A stretch of DNA of 64,000 nucleotides from Terana coerulea. Lineage: Eukaryota; Basidiomycota; Agaricomycetes; Polyporales; Phanerochaetaceae. Under the pieces are notes generated by a model. It was not told the DNA's origin, did not search any database, and worked only from the letters and a program-made list of their open reading frames with translations. The DNA lies in contig JAKOGH010001194.1 of NCBI GenBank assembly GCA_024811115.1, positions 186,001 to 250,000 on the forward strand. Direction: 5' to 3'. Positions within the stretch are counted from its first letter, which is position 1. The number at the start of each line of letters is the position of its first letter. The translations under genes and the position numbers were made by a program. Shown here piece by piece: positions 46,405-57,308 of this stretch.

Positions 46405-47789
46405 AGTATGATCTATGTTGCTGGTCATGCTGCCGCAATTTGTAGCGGTGAGCGCAGCCATTTACGCGGAAAATGTCAACTGACTATTCACGCAGATTGC
46501 AAATGTGCAACTATAATTTTGCAATAGAATTCTCAGGTGCCTTACTTTCATGAACATTTTGTGGCGGACCGTCTAGAACCAAAGACATTAATATTCTCAT
46601 GTCGATCCCTAATGACCGCCATAAATCCCGGTGCGCTGGCGACGACTCTTTGGTGGTCGAACGAGCCCGAAACCCTAACACGGAGCGTCACCAGCTGGCG
46701 CTCACATGGCAGAACCGCCCACATGCCGAGTTCCAACTTTTTTACAGTTGGTTGATCAACCATTGATTTCAAAGTCCATGCAGCAAAGGGGCGCCGTGAC
46801 CATCTTCTGCTCACTTGCCATACGCACACCCGTCACGCCGCTAGCAACGGGTTGTACTCCGGAGTCGAGTGCTTTAGGCGCGTAGGGAAGCCTGGGCTTG
46901 GTTGCTATCTCATGATAGCTCCTTGTGACTTGCAGCAGGGGCCTGCCGAAGCGTTTGTGGCCTTATCAAAAGACTCAACGTTTCCATGTGGTTGAGTGGT
47001 TCTCGGATTCTTGCCAGAGTATTCTCCGTCGTTTACCCTTTGGTGAGTCTCTGTTCTTATTCTGTCCCCAAGCTGATTAGATGCTGTGCATAGATACTGG
47101 TCCTATCGTTTGTTATGGCCACGCATGCTGCCTCTCTTGCAACAAGACATTCCATACGGATGCTCAAGCACGTAGAGCAAGGGGAAGCTCGAAAGGAACT
47201 CTTTTAGACCATCCTGACACCGCACATGATGCGTGAACTGTATGTTCATCAAGCTTTCATCTTGCACTGACTTCTCCGCCTTACGGTCGTATGCCATCTT
47301 TAGCTCGCGTCCACACTGCTACCCAGCGTTTGGATCTCGAGAGCACAGGGTAGTCTTATGCGCCGCCTTCCATGCCGGCCACCCCCGGTGCGTGTTTCGC
47401 TGGTCAGAGTACGCCTCTCCGCACGAGCTCACCACGCGACCGTCAGGCTGCTCTGCTACCGGCAACAATACACGCGGTGCGCACTTCAAATTGGCCAAGG
47501 ACACAGCAGATGTTGGCAAAATCGGCTTGAAACGTCAGGGACGCTCACCTCAGTTGACCAAACGTTGGCCTCGGACGTCGGTGCCGGGGCTGGGCACGGA
47601 ACGCCTATTGGTCTAATGGCTCATTGTGCTGCGTGTTCAACAGATAGTGCGGCGTCCCCAGAGAAGCATCCCTCGAAGCATGCCGTACGACCATACGCTC
47701 AGGCGTCTTGCAAATGAGGATAAAAGGGTGTGGACTAGGGACATCGAATCCTTGGCTCGCTCCCTGCCTCCCCTGGTTGCCCTGACACA
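46405..47789. other. Intergenic
   Basis: No supported gene. The 3' end presumably holds the chitinase promoter, with a TATA-like GATAAAAGG near 47718. Confidence 0.5.
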
Positions 47790-49794
47790 ATGGTCGCTCC
47801 TCGCCTCCGCTCTGTCTTCGGCTTGGCCACTGCGCTCCTGTCTGTTGCGTCTCGTCAGGCTCTTGCCTTTGACATCACGCGGAATGACAACGTACGTGGC
47901 ATGCCCCTATCCCTACACAATGGTTCAATTAACGTCCCTGCTTAGGTTGTCGCGTGCGTATGCGTATAGCCACTGTAACTCGCCGTTCACTCATTCCAGA
48001 TGATAGTTATTGGGGCCAGAACTCCTACGGTGCGACGCACAGCGATACCGCAAACTGGCAGCAGCCCATCGACTTCTACTGCCAAGTAAGCATCTCACAG
48101 GATTTCATCTTTTCCGTCGTTGACCAGCATTCATCCACCACCAGGACAACTCTATCGATGTCTTCCCCATTGCCTTCCTGAACGTGTAAGATAAGCCGAG
48201 ATATGCTTTATTAAGTTGTAGTGGCTGATGATCTGCGATCAGGTTCTTCGGAGCGGGCGGGGTACCTTCTATCGATTTGGCCAACGTAAGCTCCCCTTCT
48301 CCCGCCGTACGCATGCACATACTCATCCATTATCTTAGACCTGCAGCGTCGCCAACAACGCTGTGTTCCCCGGAACGCAGCTCCCCGAGTGCTCTTTCTT
48401 GGCGTCGGCCATCCAGACTTGTCAATCCAAGGGCAAGATTGTCACTATCAGTCTCGGTGGTGCCACCGGTGCAGCCGGCTTTACTTCCGATGCCCAGGCG
48501 TCCCAGTTTGCTACCACTATCTGGAACCTCTTCTTGGGCGGTTCCAGCTCGACGAGACCTTTCGGTAGCGCCGTCCTTGACGGGTACGTCTCTCGGCCAA
48601 TTTATATTATTATTACCGACGATCCTGCTGCAGTATCGACCTGGACATCGAAGGTGGATCGACGCAATACTTCACCACCTTCGTGAACTCGCTTCGTTCG
48701 CTCATGAACGCCGGCAGCAAGAAGTACTACATCACGGGCGCTCCTCAGTGCCCCTTCCCAGACGCTTATCTCGGCAGGTATGTTACCGATGCTTCTTGGT
48801 TAACCATAAGCCAGAGCTCTGACCGCAGACGCCAGCGTTATCAACTCGGTCGGTTTTGATGCCGTCTACGTCCAGTTCTACAACAACTACTGTGGCATCA
48901 ACAACTTCAACAACGTCAACGACTGGAACTTCGCCACATGGTAAGTACGCCCAGTCCATTTGAACGGGCTGTCCATAACGACGACTACAGGGACAACTGG
49001 GCTAAGACAACCTCCCCCAACAAGAACGTTAAAGTCTACATCGGCGCACCTGCATCGTCGACGGCAGCTGGCAGCGGCTATGTTGATGCGAACACTCTGA
49101 AGTCGATTCTTCAGCAAACCAAGGCGCAATATTCGTCCTTCGGTGGTGTGATGTTCTGGGATGCCAGCCAGGCTTACGGTGAGTGTTGCATCCCAGCTTG
49201 GTTCGACCACCACACTAAAAGCGGGAAAATATAGCCAACGGCCGTTTCGACGCCGCTGCCAAGGCTGCACTGACCGGCGGCGCCAGCGCACCGACCACCT
49301 CCATCACCACGCCGCCGCCGTCACCAACAACGTCAAAGACTACGTCCACGACGCACACTACCACCAGCGCCACCCCACCACCGACGACTGGCGGTAGCTG
49401 CGCTGGCGTTAACGCCTGGGTCAACAACGTTGCAGTGAGTATCGTCGTGAATACTTTATCATTACAGCGCAGCTAACCTGGTTCACAGTACAATGGCGGC
49501 GACAAAGCCGTGTACGCTGGGCATCTCTGGACAGCCAAGTGGTGGAGTTACGGCGACGCGCCCGGAGGTGCGTTCACGTTGCCTCGCGTCGTACCATTGG
49601 CAGCTGAACATGATGTCTGCGTAGGTGCTGCCGCTGACTGGCAAGACGACGGCGCTTGCACGGCTTCGAACTTGAAGGTCGGCCAATACGTGACGAAGAC
49701 GTACGCGAGCAAGTCAGCGCCGCTCAAGGTTCCAGTCGAGACCCCTGCAGGCAGCGGTCCCAACGCCAAGAACTCCCGCTTCTACAACTTCTAG
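47790..49794 (+). CDS. Secreted GH18 chitinase with C-terminal chitin-binding module
   Basis: Endochitinase (class III plant/fungal type) that hydrolyses chitin in wall remodelling. Twelve exons (47790-47891, 47946-47953, 48007-48085, 48145-48185, 48243-48285, 48339-48583, 48634-48777, 48836-48940, 48991-49178, 49235-49434, 49489-49567, 49625-49794), 467 aa, no frame breaks. Signal peptide [22 protein letters not shown]18 fold with [17 protein letters not shown], and the catalytic DLDIE (the Glu is the proton donor), [10 protein letters not shown] and GGVMFWDAS; a Thr/Pro/Ser linker; then a CBM5/12-type module ([36 protein letters not shown]). Exon 2 is only 8 nt (GTTGTCGC). Confidence 0.95.
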
Positions 49795-50382
49795 AGAAGT
49801 GTCGTGTATTTATCGGGTTGGGCAGCTGCTGAGCAGCCACCCACCTCTTGAGCATTACTGTGTATATACAGATAAACATGTCTTGTACATCAATCCATTG
49901 TATCATTATTTCCTCGGGGATGTGCGATGGCGCTGTACAAATCTGAGTGATTATGTCCCTATCTAGTCATTCTCACGAAGATCAACATGTTCTTATTGAG
50001 ACGTAACCAACTCGTCATCTGAGGTCTTTAGCATAAATATTTCATTATGACATAATATCATGACTTATGCACAGCTGACATAGTAGTAATAGTATGAGTT
50101 GTATATTTAATATTAATTTTGTCCCTGACAAAAGAAAGCCACGGAGTGATCAATTACATCAGATCATTCAGTGAGCTGAAGAGTTTTTACAGTGAGCATT
50201 TCGGGCACAAGTGCCAGCTTAATCTCGCCGACGGCAGTCAGGCACGGAACAGAACAATCACACTGCACACGAGGTAGCCAGTCAACTGAACATGTATATG
50301 ATTTCGAGAGCACCAACACCAAAAAACTGACGCCTATCCGCCGCCGCAACTCTCCCGGCATCTACCACACTGTAGCTTGCAC
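49795..50382. other. Intergenic between chitinase and HYD6
   Basis: Convergent 3' flanks, AT-rich around 50040-50120. No gene supported. Confidence 0.6.
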
Positions 50383-50831
50383 CTACAAGGTGACGGGGAC
50401 GCATCCGATGGAGACAGCGCTTCCCTACATGAAATAAAACGTGAGCGAAACGTGCGAAACGGGCTATTACGGCTACATACGAAGCTGTTGTTCTCGCAGC
50501 AGACGGGATGAGCGGAGCAGCTAGAGCCGCTGCCGACACCGATGACGCTGATGGGCGAGCAGGTCAAACCGAGCAGGACGCTGGGGTCCTGAACTACAGC
50601 GCCAACGAGGCCGAGAGCGACGGCGCCAGCTTTAGAGCCCGCCTATTCAAGTATAGGTGAGTATTAGGCAGGGAACAATCAAGAAAGTCGACGAACGGTC
50701 TGAGTGGACTGGCAGCACCGGAGGGAACCAGTGTTGCAGGAGCTGGCGGGCTCGTTGCGAGCGTTCATGGGCGTGGCGACCGCAAGAACGGGGAGGGCAA
50801 GAGCGGCAAAGACAGCGAGCTTGGAGAACAT
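50383..50831 (-). CDS. Class I hydrophobin (HYD6)
   Basis: Hydrophobin of a third subfamily (MFSKLA start) shared with HYD7 and HYD8. Three exons, complement(50383..50424, 50481..50642, 50697..50831), 112 aa. Signal peptide [20 protein letters not shown]. Cysteines: [33 protein letters not shown] and SIGCVPVTL. The middle exon is 162 bp as in HYD1-3. The first intron starts with GTTCGT, a weak donor. TATA box about 80 bp upstream. Confidence 0.93.
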
Positions 50832-50909
50832 CGTGCAAGAGTAGAGAGTGCTTGAGAAGCTGTGAGTGAAAGGGCTGGTTGGTTGAGAGAGGGTGATGTT
50901 CCTCAGGCC

Positions 50910-50916
50910 TTTTATA
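50910..50916 (-). promoter_or_regulatory. TATA box of HYD6
   Basis: TATAAAA on the minus strand about 80 bp upstream of the HYD6 ATG. Confidence 0.75.
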
Positions 50917-52533
50917 CGCCTCTTGGGCGCCGCTGGCTTCCCGCCTATGACGACGGAGCCCATCTCAGAAAAGGAATGGACCGACATGCTGCCTTCGCAA
51001 CGCTTGACATCAGCCTTGAACCAGGGGAGTCTTGGAGCACTTGTCAGTTGTCAAGCGCTCGGGACGTCGCTTAGCGGTTATGTGCAGGAGACCGCTGTGC
51101 AGGTGAGTTCGAGTGTGACCACGAGGCACTTGTACTTCGCCTCGGCGTTCATTTAAGACAGCTGTTCGCGACAGGATGAGCGCCTCGGCTGCCCTGGCTC
51201 AGGGCACTGGGCGTGACGGAGGGCATTGAACGTCATAGAATGGGATTCTATCCCATGCTAATCGTTAGTACGACAGCCACAGCGAAGGCACCTTCACAAT
51301 CTGACATTTACGAGTGATATTATGCCCCCATCCCTGACCTCGGTAAGTTGGATATTTGACGATCACGCCTCGTAGGTGCAACATGGGCAAAATATTGACG
51401 GGAGTGCGTCATCGTTCACGGTGCCGACGTCAAACTTTTGTTGGGTGCCCTTCTGTGTCCACGGGTAGAACTAGGAGAACGCTGTATGACGCAGGTGGCG
51501 GCACTACGCGTTGTTCGATGGACACGACGTGGCGGAGGATTTAGAATTCGGCGGGGTCTCCAGTCTTCATGGCTGCGCAGGGAAGACGCCAGAATACGAG
51601 ACGACCTAGTACGGAGATTTTTCCGTTTTTCGTACAAATGCGCTTTGAGTAAGATGGTACCCTAATAGCCGCGGACGACTGACCGCAGCTGCGGGCTCAT
51701 TCGCCTACAGACACCGCCCTGTCTCAGAAATACCACTACAAGGGAGAGAATCAGGACGCACCAGTCGCTGGGGCTCCTGCTCCTGTGCGAATGTGGAATG
51801 GAGACAATGCGCAGCACCAGCTTTCTCAACACTTCAGTCGCAGGTCACATCCGGCCAGCGGGGCTAATATGCATGTGGGAATGCCAAAGCTGAGAGCAGA
51901 ACATAGATTAGCCTAGAAGAGCTTTCCTATGCATGCGTTCCTCCAGGCCGGCCAATCTCTTGCGCACGACGACCAAGCTTTGATGGCACACTGAGCAGCA
52001 AGTGTCGGCTGCCGCTGTGACTCACGCATTCAAGTGTAAGATCCGTTATAGTGTTGTTCATCATATGGTAACGGTGCGCTGAAGGTCGCAGGCGTTGGTG
52101 CTTCCGCTGTTGAACAAGGTGGGCACGGGAGTGAAGTCGTTAGTGACTGTAACAGCCAGTGATCATGATGGTTGTGTGACGGGACGCTCGGGATTCGCCG
52201 GTATCGCGTGGTCGCCACAAAGGCCAGCGCCCAAGAGCTTTTATGTTGTTAAAGCGGCTCCAGCTCGGCCTCGGCGCACGTCTAGGTCTCTTGTGCTACA
52301 TATTTATCGCAAGAAATAATTGTGGGCTAAAAGAGCCAAGAACGCACTTACAATTACCACCACCATTGAAAAGGATGATAGCCTAGACCGGCTTCAGTAC
52401 TCAGAGCGAGGCTTCATTCAAGTTCAATCGCATAAAAGGTTACGGCAAGAGCACATATGCAGTACATCATCAGCTAAGAAAGCGCCTTCCATCAAGCAAT
52501 ACATTCATCTCCTTGTTGACATCTTTTTGGCGA
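50917..52533. other. Intergenic between HYD6 and HYD7
   Basis: About 1.6 kb with no supported gene; includes the HYD6 promoter. Confidence 0.55.
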
Positions 52534-52987
52534 TTACAAGGTGACGGGGACGCAGCCAATGGAGATAAGACCACCCTGGCGACACAGCGACGTCAAAATA
52601 CAGATCTCTGGATGGCATTGATTTACTTACGTAACTGTTGTTCTCACAGCAGACAGGGTTGGCGGAGCAAGAATTGCCGGTGCCGACGCCAATGACAGTA
52701 ATCGGAGAGCAGGTGAGCCCAACCTGTGCAGTAATGTCTTGCAGAACGATGCCAAGCAACCCGAGGAGGAAGCTAGCTTGCTTCGAACTTGCCTGTACCG
52801 CAGGAGCATGAGTAACGCAAAGACCTCGCGAGGAAGACTACTCACCGACTGAACGGAGTTGCAGCACTGGAGGTCTCCGGTGTTGCACTGGGACGCAGGG
52901 ATGGAGTCCCGAGCGACGTTCATCGGCGTGGCGACCGCAAGAACGGGGAGGGCAAGGGCGACAAAGGCAGCGAGCTTGGGGCAACAT
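52534..52987 (-). CDS. Class I hydrophobin (HYD7), one frame break after the start codon
   Basis: Sister of HYD6. Three exons, complement(52534..52575, 52631..52792, 52846..52987), about 114 aa. After the ATG an extra base at 52982 shifts the frame; the second frame then reads [19 protein letters not shown], matching the HYD6 and HYD8 signal peptides. Cysteines: [33 protein letters not shown] and SIGCVPVTL. Exon sizes match HYD6 and HYD8. TATA-like box about 82 bp upstream. The rest of the gene is intact, so an assembly indel is the simplest explanation. Confidence 0.88.
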
Positions 52988-53068
52988 GGTTTGAGAGTTG
53001 AATGCGCCGGAAGCTGCGGGTTGAGGGAGCTGTTTGGGCTTGAGTTAGTTCGCCATTTCTCCAGGCTC

Positions 53069-53074
53069 TTTATA
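53069..53074 (-). promoter_or_regulatory. TATA-like box of HYD7
   Basis: TATAAA on the minus strand about 82 bp upstream of the HYD7 ATG. Confidence 0.65.
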
Positions 53075-53480
53075 CAATCTGCCCCAGGATAGCTTACCTC
53101 TTATGGTTGAGTATTAAGAGCCGAAAAATCTATACAACAGAGCGTTTGAGCGTGTGATAGCACCACTGCCCTCGGGTGCCTTGACGTCTCCCATCCAAGA
53201 AATGCGGTAATGATATTGCTTCTCAGTCAATGTCAACGCCGCAATGTGGAGCCGTGGAAACACGTAGAATGGACGGCGCATAGACTGAACTGTGCTGCAG
53301 GGCCGCCTGCAGGCATGAGTGCTTGAACATGACATGTTACCGACGCCATTGTAGGACATAGAATGCTCCCAACTGCACACATAGAGTGAAAGTGGGTATA
53401 GTTCAGCCTTGGCAGTGATCACATGATACCATGAAGGCTCACGGGTGTATGATGCACCGTGCGTCGCAGGCGTCTGTCAG

Positions 53481-53810
53481 TCACCCCGTCGGTGCCGCCA
53501 GCTTCTTCTTGAAGAACCGGAACTCCCCGAGACCACGTTCATTAAGCTTTAGGGTGGATTTCACGACACTTTGACTGGCGCAAGCCGTACATGGGCAACC
53601 GACGTAGGTCATACGATCCTGAACGATAGGCCCTATTGGAAGCCGATCAGAAGAGTTATACAGGTGAGAAGAGAACTCACGAAACGAAAAGGAATTGCCC
53701 GTGTTCTTGCGGAACGCTGCGTCACCTGTGCGATACAGTGATTCGCTTTGAGTACGAGATTTGAGGCGAGACTTGAGGGCGGCGTAGGCGACTAACCATC
53801 TGCAGACCAT
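53481..53810 (-). CDS. Possible small gene, function unknown
   Basis: Open frame of 109 codons containing YAALKSRLKSRTQSESLY and, nearer the end, VGCPCTACASQSVVKST and GLGEFRFFKKK. A 48-bp GTGAGT...TAG segment inside could be an intron. The basic, Cys-containing composition looks protein-like, but no family is recognised and the true start may lie upstream across an intron (an acceptor precedes the ATG). Low confidence. Confidence 0.3.
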   Translation of the reverse strand: MVCRWLVAYAALKSRLKSRTQSESLYRTGDAAFRKNTGNSFSFREFSSHLYNSSDRLPIGPIVQDRMTYVGCPCTACASQSVVKSTLKLNERGLGEFRFFKKKLAAPTG

Positions 53811-54539
53811 ATCAAATCAGGATAAAACTTGTCTTATCTTTCACACACCTTTTACAAGTATTGACTTTCAAACTATTCACCGTGCTACCTGTATCTTTGG
53901 ACGTTAGTACTCTGTACGTCACACTCACGCTTCGGGTCCTTTTCCTTCAATGGCTAGAACGAGCTGACCTCCAGCCAAGAGACCGATGAAGCCGCACAAT
54001 CTTGTGTGAAAGCAACTGCGGAGAGAATGGTCTCCCGCGCTGTCGTCTGTACAGCAATCACGGCTGTCATTGCTGTGGAATGGCTGTCACGCAACTAGCC
54101 CAACACGTTTGCCTTCATCATTTGCTGGATTAGGCACGTGCTCCAGAGACTACAGTTATTGAGATCAGAACGTCATCGACCAGCGGCAGTGAGGCGGACT
54201 TACCTCCGGTCTGCCATTTCTCTCCCAGTCAGCACAGTTCATAAGACACGGCAATTAAAGTAGATGCTCTGAGAGATTTAAAACATTTGTTCTAGAATAA
54301 GTTAGAAAGAGGAGCGAGCAAGATTCAACCAACCAGCTGAGCAACCACAACAGTTGACCGTCAGTTGCGAAGCCGGTTGAAGCGCCAAACCCAGCAAAAC
54401 AAACAGCCGGCATTTCCCGGGTCGCGTGGCCGCCACAAAGGCAAGCAGGCGCAAGCTCGCTGTTCCGGCGCTTCCACAGACTCGCGACTTGGACCAGGCC
54501 ATATCCCCACCTTGCGTCCTACTTTCCTCCCTTCCAGAC

Positions 54540-55134
54540 ATGACGGACATACCTCAGACAGATGTCGTGAGGCGTGTTGCGCTACCCACCGCAACTATCC
54601 GGCACGTGGCGGCTCAGCCTTCCATTGACCAGAACTCGGACGAATACCTCGACGCCATTGAAGAGGAATGGAACAAGAAGGTAGATGTGGAGGTTGACAC
54701 GCTTGTGGACGGAATGGTTGACCTTGTTGGTTTGGCGTCCGTGAGTGGTTTATGATTTTCACCCCAGCGCTGGGCTCAGAGAACACAGATTGCAGACAAG
54801 GACAAGTTCCGCGTTGCTCAAGAGGCATTTCAGGCACAGTGCAGGGCCGAGTCAATGGCAGGTCCACTACGCAATAACTCAACTGGACAGCTCTCATAGT
54901 CATGGCAGATACGATCGGCTCACTCGTTGTTGTCCATCATCCATTCTATGAAGCTGATGCTGCTGCTCTCCGACGAAACGCAGATTGCCGAACCGCCGAG
55001 ATGCAGAGCTTCGGAGTGTGAAGACCGAGAAGGAAGACGCCAAGAAGAACGTTGCTACGTTACTTGACGAGCTCTTGCGCTCGCAAAACCAGGAGAACTT
55101 GGGCTCGTCGCAGAGTGTCGCGATGCAAGAGTAG
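54540..55134 (+). CDS. MED22: Mediator complex subunit 22 (Srb6)
   Basis: Head-module subunit of Mediator, needed for Pol II transcription. Three exons (54540-54740, 54789-54857, 54909-55134), about 164 aa. First exon: acidic lead then DEYLDAIEEEWNKKVD and DTLVDGMVDLVGLAS; second: DKFRVAQEAFQAQCRAESM; third: RSAHSLLSIIHSMKLMLLLS, the conserved Med22 core helix, followed by a coiled-coil tail (RSVKTEKEDAKKNVATLLDE). Intron 2 appears to begin with GC (ATG|GCAGGT). An extra G at 54990 breaks the frame between DETQIA and the tail. Its stop is only 40 bp from the stop of the convergent aldolase gene. Confidence 0.82.
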
Positions 55135-55174
55135 AAACATGGTGCGTGCGTATCCACTTTTGTATTCCATTCGT

Positions 55175-56215
55175 CTACAGCGTCTTTTCCAGCGCAATCA
55201 GGTTTGCAAGATGCGAAAGCTTGATCTGCTCCACATCCAGCGGAGCAAGAGGTCCCTTCACATATGGCGAGCCGTACCCAAACTGCTTCGCCACAATCGC
55301 CTTGATCCCCGCAATGCTCCCCAACCGGCCCAGCTCCCAATCCGACTGCCCGAGCAACGACTGCACCTTCACCGCCTCCTCAAACTTTCCCTCCTTGTAC
55401 AACTGCAGCAGGTGCGCGTGCGCCTTGGGTACCACGTTGGGTAGGGCGCCGATGACACCCGCACTACCGGAGATGAGGCCCTGGAGGAACACGTCCGACT
55501 TGCCGGGGAAGGCCGCGAATTCGGAGGCGGGGAGAGCAGACGTGATGCGATGGAGCTTGCCGACGTTTCCGCACGAGAGCTTGGTGCCGACAATGCGCGG
55601 GTGCTGGGCGATGGCGATGATCGTGTCGGAGTCGAGGTCGATGCCCGCGGTGACGGTCGGGAAGTTGTAGATCATGACGGGGATGGGCGAAGCATCAGCG
55701 ACCTGCATGACATGGTTGAATTCTCGTTGAGTAACCGGTAGAGCTCGACATGAAGAGCACATACTGCGTGGAAGAATCGAACGACGTTCGCTTTCGTCAT
55801 TTGGGCGGGCCATGTGGAGGGAGTCAACGCAAGAACATATACAGCTCCTGCTTCCGCAGCGTCTTTGCAGAGCTTGATCGTCTCTTGCGTCGACTGAGCT
55901 CCTGTACCTGCGATGACAATCGTATCCTTGAATCCATTCTTGTCTAGGGTGTCCCTCGTTATCCTAATGGCAGTCTTGCGCTCCTCGTGAGACAACAGCT
56001 GCGCTTCTCCATTGCTTCCTTGGACAAGTATGCCTGCAACTCCGCCCTACTACCGCTGTCAGCTTCAATTGTTCTGTCTGATGCATGTGAAATCATACCT
56101 GAGCCAGACGCAAGATGTGCTGCCTGATCGCGCTTTCTTCCAGCTGCTCGTCCTTGTCCAGAAAAACGACGGCGGGGACATAAACTCCAAACGGCGGCGG
56201 GGTTGCTTTACTCAT
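55175..56215 (-). CDS. DapA/DHDPS-family aldolase
   Basis: Class I (Schiff-base) pyruvate-type aldolase of the dihydrodipicolinate synthase family. In fungi such proteins act as 2-keto-3-deoxy-sugar-acid aldolases (LGA1/GaaC type in galacturonate breakdown) or 4-hydroxy-2-oxoglutarate aldolase; lysine synthesis is unlikely because fungi use the aminoadipate route. Three exons, complement(55175..55702, 55765..56046, 56099..56215), 308 aa, no frame breaks. Features: PPPFGVYVPAVVFLD, QGSNGEAQLLSHEER, the catalytic Tyr in PVMIYNFP, and the Schiff-base Lys in GTKLSCGNVGK. Shares a 251-bp divergent promoter with the SCP2 gene. Confidence 0.92.
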
Positions 56216-56466
56216 TTTTCTCGAGGGATTCCGTGCACCTCTGGTTTTGAATGCACTGCTTTTGCACTTCAAGCAGACGCTGCTGGTGTCAATGTCAGGA
56301 CTTCGAGGAGTCAGAGCCGATCGTAATCGACTGACCGGGCGTAGTGCGTGAGATTAGATCCCATCAACTCCGGAGATCACAGCCCGAATTCACATGCGAA
56401 ACGATCCAAGGCGCTCTCCGCCAACCATTCGCGCCTTGCCTCCGCGGCACTCTTGCAACCACCACC

Positions 56467-57082
56467 ATGTCGGACATCCAGGTCGAAGGATTCAAGGTAC
56501 GCATCAAGTGCTGTGCCGCAAATCATCTAGGCCGGCCTTTACATAATGCATTATGCAGTCGTCGCAGACCCTCGCGGTTCTCGCGAAAGTGTTCGAGAGC
56601 TACAGCGAAGAGGAGAAGAAGGCGCAGATCAAGAAGGCAAGCAGAATGTTCGGCGGGGATGTTGGTGGAAACGACTTACGTACCACCACAGACGAACGGC
56701 ATCTTCGAGCTGCGCATCAAAAGAATGCTGAGGGCAAGGAGGGTGTCTGGACAATCGACTTGAAGCAGGCCGGTACCATTTATAAGGGCGAGGCCAAGTC
56801 AAAGCCAAATGTCACTATCATCGTCTCGGATGATACTTTCCAGCAGCTGGCGGAGGGCAAGGTTTGTAGTCACACTATCATTGTCTTGGCCCAGTTCTAA
56901 CACGAGCACTCTCAGCTTGACGGACAGAAAGCGTATATGACGGGCAAGCTGAAGACAAAGGGCAACATGATGTTCGCCACGAAGCTGGACGGCGTGCTCA
57001 AAGTGCGTGCCCATGGCCGTTTTCTACTTGTCAGATATTGACTGCTGTTCCGCAGGCCGCCAAGACCAAAGCGAAGCTGTAG
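56467..57082 (+). CDS. SCP2-type sterol/lipid carrier protein
   Basis: Small peroxisomal lipid-transfer protein. Five exons (56467-56496, 56559-56636, 56692-56861, 56916-57002, 57056-57082), about 130 aa. The SCP2 core is clear: TNGIFELRIK, EGVWTIDLKQAGTIYKGEAK, VTIIVSDDTFQQLAEGKLDG, KLKTKGNMMFATKLDGVLK. The C-terminus AKL is a PTS1-like peroxisomal signal. Intron 2 is GC-AG (AAG|GCAAGC). A frame slip lies in the A run 56719-56722 (one A missing or two extra). Convergent with MGM1, stops 226 bp apart. Confidence 0.9.
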
Positions 57083-57308
57083 ACCACATACACACGCACC
57101 CTGGATTTCACACATTTATACCACGGATTGTTGTAATTCATGACAATGAGCATTGCGCTGGTTCATTCAATGGGATGATATGAAGAAAAGATACACATGC
57201 GAGTGAGGATTATTACACTACTGGTGAGGATGTGACGGGTCAACAGGAAAGAACGTGAGCAGAAGATCCAATAGGTCCAACCAAGAAGAACGTATAATAG
57301 TAAGCGAA

